Shown here piece after piece: positions 36,970 through 47,384 of a DNA stretch of 64,000 nt. The position numbers and the translations under genes were made by a program. Position 1 is the stretch's first letter. Each line of letters opens with the position of its first letter. The notes beneath the pieces are model-generated. The model saw only the letters and a program-made list of their open reading frames with translations. It was not told the origin of the DNA and searched no databases. Origin of the DNA: Anthopleura xanthogrammica (lineage: Eukaryota > Cnidaria > Anthozoa > Actiniaria > Actiniidae); the NCBI GenBank assembly GCA_964019055.1, contig OZ025223.1, positions 5,322,625 to 5,386,624 on the forward strand. The letters are read 5' to 3'.

Positions 36970-37118
36970 CACATCTGCCCATGACAATTTTTTGAAAATC
37001 TATTTTTAGCTCAGCGCGCAACCTGGACTAAATCAGGAATCGCATGATAAAATATTCCAGGCTGTGCGCGGAACTGAAAATAGATTTTCAAATAATTATC
37101 ATAGGTACGGAGATGTGC
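36970..37118. repeat. Foldback element adjoining the MITE
   Basis: The left arm (ACATCT, ATGACAATTTTTTGAAAATC, AGCGCGCAACCTGGA) pairs with the right arm (TCCAGGCTGTGCGCG, TAGATTTTCAAATAATTATC, AGATGT). The MITE target CACAT is the end of the left arm, so the MITE inserted at the edge of this older element. Confidence 0.65.
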
Positions 37119-37147
37119 TCTCTTACTTCATACCCTCTTGTTTTTGA

Positions 37148-37256
37148 ATAAATGAATGAATGGATGGATGGATGGATGGAGGGAGGGAGGGAGGGCGGGA
37201 GGAAGGAAGGAAGGAAGGAAGGAAGGAAGGAAGGAAGGAAGGAAGGAAGGAAGGAA
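37148..37256 (+). repeat. GGAT/GGAG/GGAA tetranucleotide microsatellite
   Basis: Runs of AATG, GGAT, GGAG and (GGAA)n in succession, a purine tract of about 100 bp. Confidence 0.95.
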
Positions 37257-37387
37257 TAATGAATGAATGGATGTTTTGTTCAAGTGATGAATGGTATCCT
37301 CCTAGGAAATAAATGGACTTTACAGTCTTTATAAAAGTTCTTAATTCCTTAATCCCTTCTTAATTCCTGTTATCAGTTCAGAGTATT

Positions 37388-37547
37388 TTTCTTTCTTCTT
37401 CTTCTTCTTCTTGTTCTTCTTGTTCTTCTTGTTCTTCTTCTTGTTCTTCTTCTTCTTGTTCTTCTTGTTCTTCTTGTTCTTCTTCTTCTTCTTCTTCTTC
37501 TTCTTCTTCTTCTTCTTCTTCTTCTTCTTCTTCTTCTTCTTCTTCTT

Positions 37548-37577
<30 letters not shown>
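37388..37577 (+). repeat. (TTC)n microsatellite with TTG interruptions
   Basis: About 190 bp of TTC triplets. The 5' half carries regular TTCTTG interruptions and the 3' half is pure. Poly-Phe, poly-Arg and poly-Lys frames over it are artefacts. Confidence 0.97.
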
Positions 37578-37578
<1 letters not shown>

Positions 37579-37704
37579 TCATTATCTCTAATAATTACTT
37601 TCATTGCGGACCATAGAAACTATAGTCAATCAGAAAGCAGGAAAGCCGTTGAATATTCGTCGGTATTTAACTCTTCCTTCCCATCATGCAGATAAAATGT
37701 TATA

Positions 37705-37846
37705 CAATGGTTTCTCGTGGCATACCGTGGATATCCCATTCGTCACTCGTATTTTCCTCGCCTAAAGGCTTGTGTACGTGTATACTAGAAACTATAGAAG
37801 TGACTCGTGGGATATTCCACGGTTTGCCAAGCACTCAAAACCATTG
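37705..37846. repeat. Foldback element
   Basis: The outer ends CAATGGTTT and AAACCATTG and inner arms TACCGTGGATATCCCATTCG and its near-inverse (37798-37825) form a hairpin of about 142 bp. Confidence 0.6.
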
Positions 37847-37849
37847 CCG

Positions 37850-40270
37850 CCTAACGAGTGTATTCCGCACACTAGACAAACATAAAACATCCCTGACGTA
37901 AGAAGAGTATGTAGGTTATTTTAGTCATTCAATACTCGATCCAGTTTTGGAAATTCTGCCAGATCATGGTTATCCTCAATTTTGTGTAATATTCCCGTGT
38001 CCACTGAGTCCAGTGAAGGTCCGGTGAAATTTCGAAGTGTTTGTATCGTTGACGCTGTACAGTCTATACTTTACCGTTGTTATTAGTGAATATTTTAAAA
38101 CTAAAACGAGATTGTAATCAGGAAACACAGTGGTATTTCAATGCTAGCTTGTTGCTTCTCTCCTGAGCTTTGAGGCTTTTTCTCCGGGTTCTCTGATTAG
38201 TTTACCGGCCACTGGCAAAGATCAACTTTTAAACCTGGCTTTGAAAGCTTAATTATGACCCTCTGGCTCGGTATACTGAACCATAACTCCCTGCTTTTCG
38301 ACCAAAAAGTAATGAATTTTTAGCTTTTTTTAGCCGGCACGCGTGACGTCGGTCATTTACGCCCGCCAACGCTGCAAATGTTTTCAGATTCAAAAGAGCA
38401 GGAAACTTGGGTGCTATCACTGTGATTGGATGGTTTGAAATTTTCGCCTTCTGATTGATTAAGAGCTTAAAACTTCTCTCCTTTCACCTGAATAATTCTG
38501 CTATTTTAATTTGGCCGTAGAAGAGACAAACACGTTTTAAGAAGCCAATATGATGTTGACGCCTTATCATTCAAGAAATCTTAAAAGAGTTTTCAAGTAT
38601 CAAAAACCATCGTTTCGTAAAAACGTTTCCACGCACTCAAAAGCAGGTACGTTTTTCCAAATGAGATGCAAATTAAGTGTCTTAATAGAGCTATGTGCTC
38701 TTCATTAGTATGTATATACAAAAAAATCCGCCTCTCTAAGTCATAAAATGATGGCACATCTCGCTAATGTTTAATGAGGAATCCATTGAAAAGAGAGAGC
38801 GTACAGACATTTTGGAGACGACGCTGAAATAGCAAGTCCTCTAAAGCCTCAAAGTCGAGAGTCGAGACTAATAACGGAGTTAAATAACAAATCTATTAGC
38901 ATAAGTATTGCAATCTGGTGTGCTCCAGTACTTATGCAGAGAATATTACCTCTTGTAGCTCCGAAAGAAAACACTTCTACCTTCTATCCTCTTAGCATGC
39001 ATGCCGCTTTAAAACTAATGGACCTAGGCCTTTTAAGGCTCAAAAACAGTCTCTTTGAGACCTGTAATTTTTATAGAAAACTGAGAAGCACTTTTGGACA
39101 TATGTTGTTGGAAACAAGGCATGACGTCTAAGTCAAGGCATGCACCAATACACTACTCTTGGTATGTAATGATAGCTGGCGAGCGAGATTTCAGTCTGAT
39201 AAGAGTAAATAGTGTTCTTGGTAATGATGTTGGTTTTTCAGATTTTTCGGCGAAGACCCTTTTTGACATTGAAATAAAACTTGCCATGTCCGGAAAAATT
39301 GAAAGTTGAAAACATATACCGTTGATTTGGAGCTCCAAAAAATAATCGGCCTTTCGATGAAATTTGATTTTAAATTAATTCAACCAAGCACTTAAAAATA
39401 GAAGTGATTGATGTCAATACTTTGTAGAATAGAAAGCGCGCGAACATTTTGGCGGTTTTTTTTGTTGTTGTGGAGAAAAAGCGCGGGAATTCAAGAAACA
39501 TGTTTTTCAGCACAACCGAGAACCCCGGAAGTGCTAGTAGCCTTGTTGACATATTATTAGATAATTTACGAGCCACGGGGTTCATCATTCCATTGAAAGT
39601 GATTTCCAAATAAGTGAGATGATGTTGAATCAATAAAGAAGGCCGAATCTTTGCGAGTCGTTTGTGGATTGAAAATTATAGTTGTAGCGCGTAGGAGGAA
39701 CAATGACACAATAATAAAACTACTATTTTTTAGAACATAATTACGTGCGTTGATGCATTCAAATTGCTTGAGTATGCTAAACATCACGGGATATCTTGAG
39801 GCTATATTTTTTTAAATGTTGTATTTATTGGAGTAATATCGAGACATGAGGTTGATCAAATATGATTTTTTTTAGTTTATTGAAGAATTAAATTAGTCCA
39901 TAACAACTAGCTACTGAGAGTTTATTTTTCCACTAAGCTATATAATTATCTTTTACAAATGAAAGAGTTCACATCTTTCTTTTTAAATAAAGCTCTTTAG
40001 GCAAATAAGTAAGGTGTTGAAACGAAACTTGAGCCATCGAGCCGGATATGTGGCATAAGATAAACATTTTTGGTTATTCCACAACAAAGAAACTTTCATT
40101 CATATCATGCAGTCCTTTTACAATGGATGTTTATTGCAACAAAGGTGTGCAATCATGAAATAGATGGTATAATTTATAAACTTATCTGATGTATACAAGA
40201 AAGTGTTCCACTATTGATATAATTTAATTGTACGGAAATCCTTTGAATTGTAATATATTTATAGTATACC
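37850..40270. other. Intergenic, nothing recognised
   Basis: Only short unrecognised frames. GTCTAAGTCAAGGCATGCAC near 39127 resembles TCTAAGTCAAGGGCATGCAC at 22291-22310, so the two places share a dispersed repeat end. Confidence 0.4.
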
Positions 40271-40279
40271 AGGGGCCAC

Positions 40280-40535
40280 CACTACCATTCCAACTACCAC
40301 TACCACTACCACCACCACTACCACCACCACTACCACCACCACTACCACCACCACTACCACCACCACCACCACCACCACCACCACCACCACCACCACTACC
40401 ACCACCACTACCACCACCACTACCACCACCACTACCACCACCACTACCACCACCACTACCACCACCACTACCACCACCACTACCACCACCACTACCACCA
40501 CCACTACCACCACCACTACCATCACCACTACTATT
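40280..40535 (+). repeat. 12-bp CCACCACTACCA minisatellite
   Basis: About 250 bp of ACC triplets, with ACT every fourth triplet giving a 12-bp period, and a pure ACC core at 40360-40395. The Pro/Leu and Val frames are artefacts. Confidence 0.96.
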
Positions 40536-42677
40536 TTATAGTATTATAACCACTAATTCTAATTCCTGAGCATTTCCGCTGATGCTGTCTTATCAAAAAA
40601 GCATTCCAATACAAACAATGCAAGTGACAAGTTGCATCATAGACTAAGTAAAGTGAACTCAAGTACAGTTCCTGACCATGAATGGAAGACCGAACGTCAC
40701 CAAAAACAATCACTGCAGCTGCAGAAAAGACTTTCTAGTCTTTCTTCGACTAGAAATAAAAATGTCGATGTCTCAGACTGGTCCAACGTTACGTTAACTT
40801 GCAAAAATAACGAACCAATGAAAATGAACAGCGTACAAGCGGCGGCAACAGTGTCTCAACAAATTTTTATTTGATCTTCCCGCCAAAGATACAACAACAT
40901 AATCTTAATAATCACTTAGGTAGAGCCGGGACGTGTTTAAAAAGGCTACTCGAGGTTAGAGATTACAGACTTTCCAAGTCAAAGTGCGTCTTAATTTTCA
41001 AGGGATTTCCTCTCTAGGTTATTTTTCCCCGCCGCCTTTTCCCTTGTGTAACCTAAAATATATACATTTTGGGTTTATTTTGGTTGTTATTATCAATTGT
41101 GGCGTAAAGTATATATTTGTGAGGCGGCTTCCACATAAACACGTGTGATAAATTTTCATGAACATGGCGCTTGTGAGCCGTTCTGATAACAACAATTAAA
41201 AGTCCGGAACAGAATACTTTGCGATTACTTAAATGAAAATCTTTGGTTTGGGCTATTTTAATCAATACCCGCTGGCATTGAATGGAGCACTTTCAAACAA
41301 TTTGACTGCTCTTTTGAGAACGAAAATCACCTTTTACTTCGTCCTGACAGTGGCTGCGACGGCGAAAAATGAGCTGAATTTGACTAGTTTTTCCTTCAGC
41401 TAAGAAGATTCACAATAGGAATAGCTTCAAGTACATCAACTGTAAGTTAAGATTAATTTATCGGATATTCCTTGGTTTTTATCGATTGAATTGAAAAGCT
41501 ATTGTTTGTTCTGGAGCCGCCATTTTGGTGACAGCGGCGGGCACATTGTTATTAGCGACTGGGATACAGTTAATTCGTAAAAGAAAAAAGTTTGTACATC
41601 GTTTAATATTCATTCGTATTTCAAATTTAGTTATTCTTCGACTTCTACGACTTCTGCAAATAAGTGTCCAGTCATTTCGTTCATCTGCAATTTCGTTGAA
41701 GACTTGTTTACTGTTGATTCAAAAAGAGATTTTATCTTTTCGCCTTTTAAGTTGTCTTTTTTTCCTTCCTGTTTCGGCATGAGCACGGAGAAAAAGAGTC
41801 AAATTAACAGGATACAAAATTGAAATCGCTTTATTGTTATCGTGTTTGGAAATCTTTAAGAATTCAAACGTTGGGCGAAAGAAAAAAGCATTTTAATAGG
41901 GATTTTTTTTTTTCTTCAAAGGAAAACAGGGTTAAATGTTTTTAACTTTGGAAAATAGTGAAGAAGAGCTTCGACTGTGCATTATCTAGAGTATTATGAT
42001 TCACAATTTATTCAGCTTTTGTAGAGGGAAAAAGTAAGCCCTCTTTCAGTAGGAATATAGGTCATTAGAGGCTAACCCTGATAACCACTAGAATTTCGGC
42101 GAATCGTAATAAGAGAAACATTTAATTCTAAACTTTCTTATTTTAATATTCAAATTTGTTTTATCTTATTACTTTCAACACTTTACCCTTAGGTATCTAG
42201 GAAATTGCCTGTTCGATTTAAGCAATTTCATTCGATGGTAGCCACTGCTATTCGACCTGTTCCCGATCTTGTCTGCAGCATTTTTATCATTATTCTAGGA
42301 AGTGGACCGAGAATGACATAGGAAATCACGCTCAGATCAATCAAAATCTGTCAGTCGGTATGATGTGTTTCTACTAAGAATGTCTCAGGGAGACAGTACG
42401 GTTGATTTTTTTAAGCCGTTTAAGCAAGTCCTCAACTCGTTCTTGATCATTTCCCGCTTGCGCTTTGCGTCTAACTCACCCTTAAGGCAATTCGAAGTAA
42501 AAAAAGACATTATTTAGACATAACATATAGATTTCGAAGCTCTTGTGAGGTCTGTCATTAAGTAAATCTCGCAACTGACAATTTACTCTCAGTTTTATTG
42601 CTTTTTGACTACAATTTGTAGGCACTTGCCGTTGTCAAATAGGCATTTATTGTGTATTTAATATCTTATCTTCGCAG
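40536..42677. other. Upstream region of the GPCR gene
   Basis: No coding sequence recognised. A good donor (CATCAACT before GTAAGT, about 41440) could end a non-coding leader exon joined to the acceptor at 42675-42677. This is inference from splice signals alone. Confidence 0.4.
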
Positions 42678-42753
42678 AAACTATCCAGCAACTGGAAGAC
42701 CGCGTGTTAATACTACTAAAAGGAATGTTCTACTGACTTCTGTGCGTTGACTA
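42678..42753 (+). promoter_or_regulatory. Probable 5' UTR exon end with uORF, GPCR gene
   Basis: A strong acceptor (ATCTTATCTTCGCAG, ending 42677) lies 76 bp before the GPCR start. Between them ATGTTCTACTGA at 42725-42736 is a three-codon upstream ORF, which could dampen translation of the receptor. The upstream exon is not identified with certainty. Confidence 0.45.
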
Positions 42754-43788
42754 ATGGGCAACACCGCTGACATCGTTCAAGTGATCTTGACAGTCGTAGT
42801 AATGTTTTTTACATTATTGGGAAACGCATGCATATTTTATATTATTTTTCGGGTTCGACGACTTCACTGTCCTTCTGGATTCTTATTGGCCAATTTAGCA
42901 GTGATTGACATTTTGGTTGCTTTGACGTTGCTGCCATTTCGAATACCCGGCATCCTCTACGAGAAGTTTGTTTTCAAAGAAAGTGGTTGCATTGTTATCG
43001 GATTTTTGCAGAATGCTCTGAGCTTCGCATCAGTTTTTACACTATTGGCTGTTAGTATTGATAGATATTTAGCCATTGTTCTTCCTCTACGTTACAAGTC
43101 ATTCGTGACGGCAACAAAGACTGCAACTTGTATCCTTTGCATCTGGATATATTCCTTGTTCTCTGCTTGTTATCCGTTCCTTGGATGGGGAAGATATGCC
43201 TTCATACGTGGTCTTTGGCTTTGTGAAACCGACTACCTCGTTCACTCAAGTTTCACCTTCTTCAAACTCTGCAGCATTTATTTTCTACCTCTGTTGATCA
43301 TATCTTACTTGTACGCTCAAATCTTCCGCGTATCAAGACGACATTCCAAGCAAATACGAAGCGAAGTCGAAGCCATGGTTCTTCGAGAATCTTCCACGGT
43401 TGTTGAGGTGGATACAGCCGTTGGGAAAATCCAAGACGTGTCTGGACAATTCTGTCTTAGAAAGCCTCATTCAGCCATGAAATCAGAGATCAGAACAGCA
43501 CTTACCTTAGGCTTCGTCGTAGGCGTGCTATTCTTATCTTGGACACCGTATATTGGGCTGAGTATATGGTCAACGTTCACCAGAGAAAACAATGATATAA
43601 TAGGAGTAGAAATATCGACATTTCTGTATTACCTGAACGGGATGATCAACCCGTATCTTTATGGGTATCTCAATCGAACAATTAAAGCTCAACTGAGAAA
43701 ATATTACAATAACTTTGTGGAAAAATCGAGCCGATTGCGAAAGAACAGGGTTACTCCAGCCATAATAGTCATCACACCAAAGGAGTGA
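42754..43788 (+). CDS. Orphan class A (rhodopsin-like) GPCR, single exon
   Basis: 344 aa with seven hydrophobic helices and no intron. Class A landmarks: GN with N24 (1.50), LAVID with D52 (2.50), C79 (3.25) pairing with C157 in loop 2, IDRY with R104 (3.50), W131 (4.50), P179 (5.50), SWTP with P265 (6.50) and NPYLY at 299-303 (7.49-7.53). Position 3.32 is Gln86, not Asp, so it lacks the amine-binding acid. Position 7.43 is Tyr293, not Lys, so it is not an opsin. The N-terminus is very short and the tail after helix 8 is about 30 residues. The overall look (FLGWGRY after helix 4, short N-terminus) is closest to adenosine/melatonin/melanocortin-type receptors and to cnidarian lineage-specific expansions of them; the ligand cannot be told. 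AATAAA lies at 43810-43815, only 21 bp after the stop. It is full length and intact. Confidence 0.93.
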   Translation: MGNTADIVQVILTVVVMFFTLLGNACIFYIIFRVRRLHCPSGFLLANLAVIDILVALTLLPFRIPGILYEKFVFKESGCIVIGFLQNALSFASVFTLLAVSIDRYLAIVLPLRYKSFVTATKTATCILCIWIYSLFSACYPFLGWGRYAFIRGLWLCETDYLVHSSFTFFKLCSIYFLPLLIISYLYAQIFRVSRRHSKQIRSEVEAMVLRESSTVVEVDTAVGKIQDVSGQFCLRKPHSAMKSEIRTALTLGFVVGVLFLSWTPYIGLSIWSTFTRENNDIIGVEISTFLYYLNGMINPYLYGYLNRTIKAQLRKYYNNFVEKSSRLRKNRVTPAIIVITPKE

Positions 43789-44021
43789 ATCAATATCTGT
43801 AAAGGAGAAAATAAAAATCTAATATAGATTCCTTGCAGCACGTCGGAATGCAGCTCTATGTTAAGGACAAGACAATAGGTTCCAATTCTCAGGAGATTGA
43901 AATTCTTTTGTTTTGTCCTCCAAATTGAGATGCTTTGACGTCACGTGAAAGGGCACGTCTATAGTCTAAAAGTGAGGTAAGATAAGAATGATGACGTCAT
44001 CAAATTTTTAATGGCTCGACC

Positions 44022-44157
44022 GATCTCGTACACAGAGCCCACGTTCCTCATGGTCAGCACCGAGAAATGAGAGGTAGCCGTGCTGACAAAGATAACTTAC
44101 CTCAGCCACTCGCTTCTCGGTGCTGACCAAGAGGAACGTGGGCTCTGGGTACGAGAT
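44022..44157. repeat. Foldback MITE with ~44-bp arms
   Basis: Arms 44022-44066 and 44114-44157 pair almost perfectly (core AGAGCCCACGTTCCTC and GGTCAGCACCGAGAA). It lies about 230 bp downstream of the GPCR stop and is non-coding. Confidence 0.75.
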
Positions 44158-46494
44158 TGTGGCTCGACTAGGACTTTAAAGTTTTGCTCAAGGACGTTTG
44201 CGGGCATGATTTGTGCGCATCTCTTCTGCGCATATGGCATGACAGTGTGACTTGTGTTTTCAAGATCAAGGTCCGTGCGTCACGCTCATTGCAAAGATGA
44301 TTCCGATCGGCGGCTAGATTTCGAAAAAAACATGGGTGACCCTCTTTTCTTATTTTAACAATTTACAAAGAATCACCGTAAGCTGTCGATGTACCAAATT
44401 TGAAGAAAAAAGTTATGGAAAGTTCAAAATGAAAACGCGTATACGTATTTGGATGAAAACTCCATCTACGTTAAGGTCGTATGCACCGAATGTTGCATGG
44501 TGGCTGAACTTCGAGCAACCAGCTGCAACTTGTTTGTACATATTCATAATTTTTTACACACAATATTATTCTACTGGTCATTAGACGGTTGTTCCAAGAA
44601 CATTTTAACAATCCATTTAGTTTTTCTACAAAAAAAATGACTTTAATGCTCGACTGATATCGATTGCGAGCAAGCAATTTCCGACAAGAAAAGGGCTGCA
44701 CTTTGATATCATCTCACTTCTCAATGAGTTCGGTACGTGACCCCCATTTTTTATTTGCTTATCAAACTTCTATGATGGTCTTATTTCACCATGCGAAGTT
44801 TGAGAAAAAATGGAAAACGCATTTGCCCGCCGCGAACGTCCTTAAATGAGCAACACAACAAGCAAATAAATGTTTCAAACGCACTATGACTAAGAGTAAG
44901 ATTGAATTATCTGAGAATTCCATAATGACGTCCCTATGTATTCCAACATGGCTGACATGGGTTCGAATACCTATTCGTTGGACAATTATGATTTTTATAG
45001 GGACAATTCAAGGCCAATATCGACCTATTGAATTTTAGAGTATTTTGTTATTTTTTGTATAATAATTTTTAACGGCAAAAATACACAGAAACAAATGGAA
45101 AACGAGTTAGCGCTGTGCCTGATGCCACAGGGTTCCCAATCCTTGTATTTGTGGGTTAATGGTTGTTGGACCGAATCTACCTCCCCTAGCTTGCGTGCAG
45201 CCCGACTTCCACTCTGGTTAAGTCTTATTCAGAGCAGTTATAGTCGTGCTGCCCACAGGCTAACTCCACCTCTCTGTTTTCAGTTCAAGGAAGGAAAAAT
45301 ACTGGAAAAAAATGAATTGTAATCATCACCACAACTATCGAATTGTAAATATACCACGGCAAAACCCACACGGAAATGAATAGCAAAAAAACTGACCCAG
45401 AGCTACATATAAGCGTTATAAAACACAGGTATATTTTTATGCCTTGACAAGGAAACTAGATTTCCTATATACCATATATTGGCACGGTATTGGTATGCTC
45501 TGGTTACCATGGTTACTGTATATAAAACTTTCACTTGGACATCTTTTTTCAGAAATGTAAATGTAAAATTCCTACGTGATGTAAATAATACCTGCATGTA
45601 AATATTAGTTTCATTATTGCTATTCATTTGTAAAACAAGCTTTACGGTTTTTTTAAATTATTAAAATGTGTACAGAATCAGTTGTATCTTTTGTGAAATC
45701 ACGTTCAATTTTTTCAATGTCTTTAAGCCTTCAACAGTTTTTTGTTTTCTGTATTTTTTACTATCAATAGACGTCACTTCCGGTAGTATCTGCGTTTTGA
45801 CTGGCTGAATGCTGGAGGTTGTCTGTGTATCTTGTTTTCTGGTTCCATGTTGTAGAAATAGTCAATAGCGTAGGGAGGAGGGCACGGGGGGGAGGGGGGG
45901 CACAAAGCGAAAAAAGCGAAAAACGTGCCCAATGATTTAACCTCCACCTGAAAAAATTAGAACTTTGGACAACAAATCCTGTCATAAAGAAAAAGTAAGA
46001 AAAATCTTTATAGAATTGCTTTTCGTTTTGGACCCGGAAGTCGTTTTTCCAAACGAGTGACGTCACACTTAAAAGCTCTATTACGACAGAAATCATAAAC
46101 TTGTTTGCATAACACGTCCCGAGGGATTACAACACGCGACCTTCAGGCCACGCGGCATGTTTATGTGCATTATGTGTACTCGATCGGTGCCGAGATAAAC
46201 GGCGAATGAAGAAACACTTCATACGCAAGCTCTGACTTTCTTAAGAAAAGGTTAGTTTTGATGTGACGTTTCCGTATCAATGTTGGGTTTCCTGTGGCAT
46301 ATGAAACCGCGCGCTTTACACTGACGGACTGCTCGCAAAAAAGCAGATTTCTAAATATTTTTCTAAAACACGGAAAATTGGAACCAAAGCTTATAGCCCT
46401 AGGTCTATGTTAAAGCAAAACATCATGTATTACAAGTGAAGTGGAAAATAGAGAAAACTTGCAGTACGACACTTTTAATTATGGCGCACCTTAC

Positions 46495-46593
46495 TCTCGA
46501 CCTCAGCGCCCTTTCATTGTTACTGCGCATGCTCGACGAAATGACATTTCGTCGAGCATGCGCGGTAAGAATGACAGGGCTCTGGGGTCGAGA
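46495..46593. repeat. Tight palindromic element
   Basis: A 99-bp near-perfect palindrome whose centre is GCTCGACGAAATG followed by its inverse CATTTCGTCGAGC, sharing one base overlap or less. Its ends are TCTCGACC and GGTCGAGA. Arms of the same sequence recur at 47021-47073 and 47335-47384. Confidence 0.75.
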
Positions 46594-47020
46594 TTGGGCT
46601 TGCCTTGGCTTTCCCATTTGTGTTTTTTTGTGAGCGTGCAAAAGATCATGGGGCAATAACACATAACTTGGCCTTTGTGATCAATCACTATTATCTAATG
46701 TGGGCTTCCTGTGGTTAAAACGGCTCACATTAAGAGGCCATTTGCAACAAAAAGCCACGTGCTGATATATTACTTTGATAACGAATCAATTCAGCCCATG
46801 GTCCCTTGGGAAAGGCTCTGCTGGATGACAAATATAGATTGATTCGTATCTTGAAATCCAAAGTATCTTAAAAGAGAACAAAATTATTTTGGAAAAGGTC
46901 TTGGATATGCCATTAGTAATCCCGCAAAAGTTTTTAAAATAAAGGAAGTCTGAATCTTTTTGCCATCCAGTAACAGTCACGTGACTATTTGTTGCGAAAG
47001 GACTATTGGCTTTCTTCCCA

Positions 47021-47384
47021 TCTCGACCCCAGAGCTTAGTTGTCATTCTTACTGCTGCATACTCGATAAAATGCCAGAGACTCTGGGAAACTCCAGCGCG
47101 CGTTACCCAGAACTCTGGCTACCTGATGTGTAATGCGCAAATTTGAACTGAAGTTAGAGTACACGTTACCTAAACCAACAGGGGTTTTTTTACTCCAGAA
47201 AAAAAGCTAATTCTATTGATTTACAGCTGCACAGGTAATCAGGTTATTCGTTATTGCAAGGGATCTTGTGATTGCTAGAGCGGGTTTTCAATCAATTATC
47301 AAATATTCTAAACAATCAGGGCTCTTGAACTTGTATTTCGTCGAGTATGAGTAGTTTAAGAATGGCAGGACTCTAGGGCCGAGA
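47021..47384. repeat. Spaced foldback, same family as the 46.5-kb palindrome
   Basis: Arm 47021-47073 (TCTCGACCCCAGAGC ... GTCATTCTTACTG ... ACTCGATAAAATG) and arm 47335-47384 (ATTTCGTCGAGTATG ... AAGAATGGCAGGACTCTAG ... GCCGAGA) are inverted, with a spacer of about 260 bp. Both resemble half of the tight palindrome at 46495-46593. Confidence 0.6.

Noticed and set aside
40228..40569. Pro-rich (plus) and Val-rich (minus) frames
   Set aside because: They come from an ACC/ACT microsatellite; no gene context.
42754..43788. Opsin identity for the GPCR
   Set aside because: The retinal-binding Lys at 7.43 is Tyr293 here, although the FLGWGRY motif after helix 4 resembles opsins.
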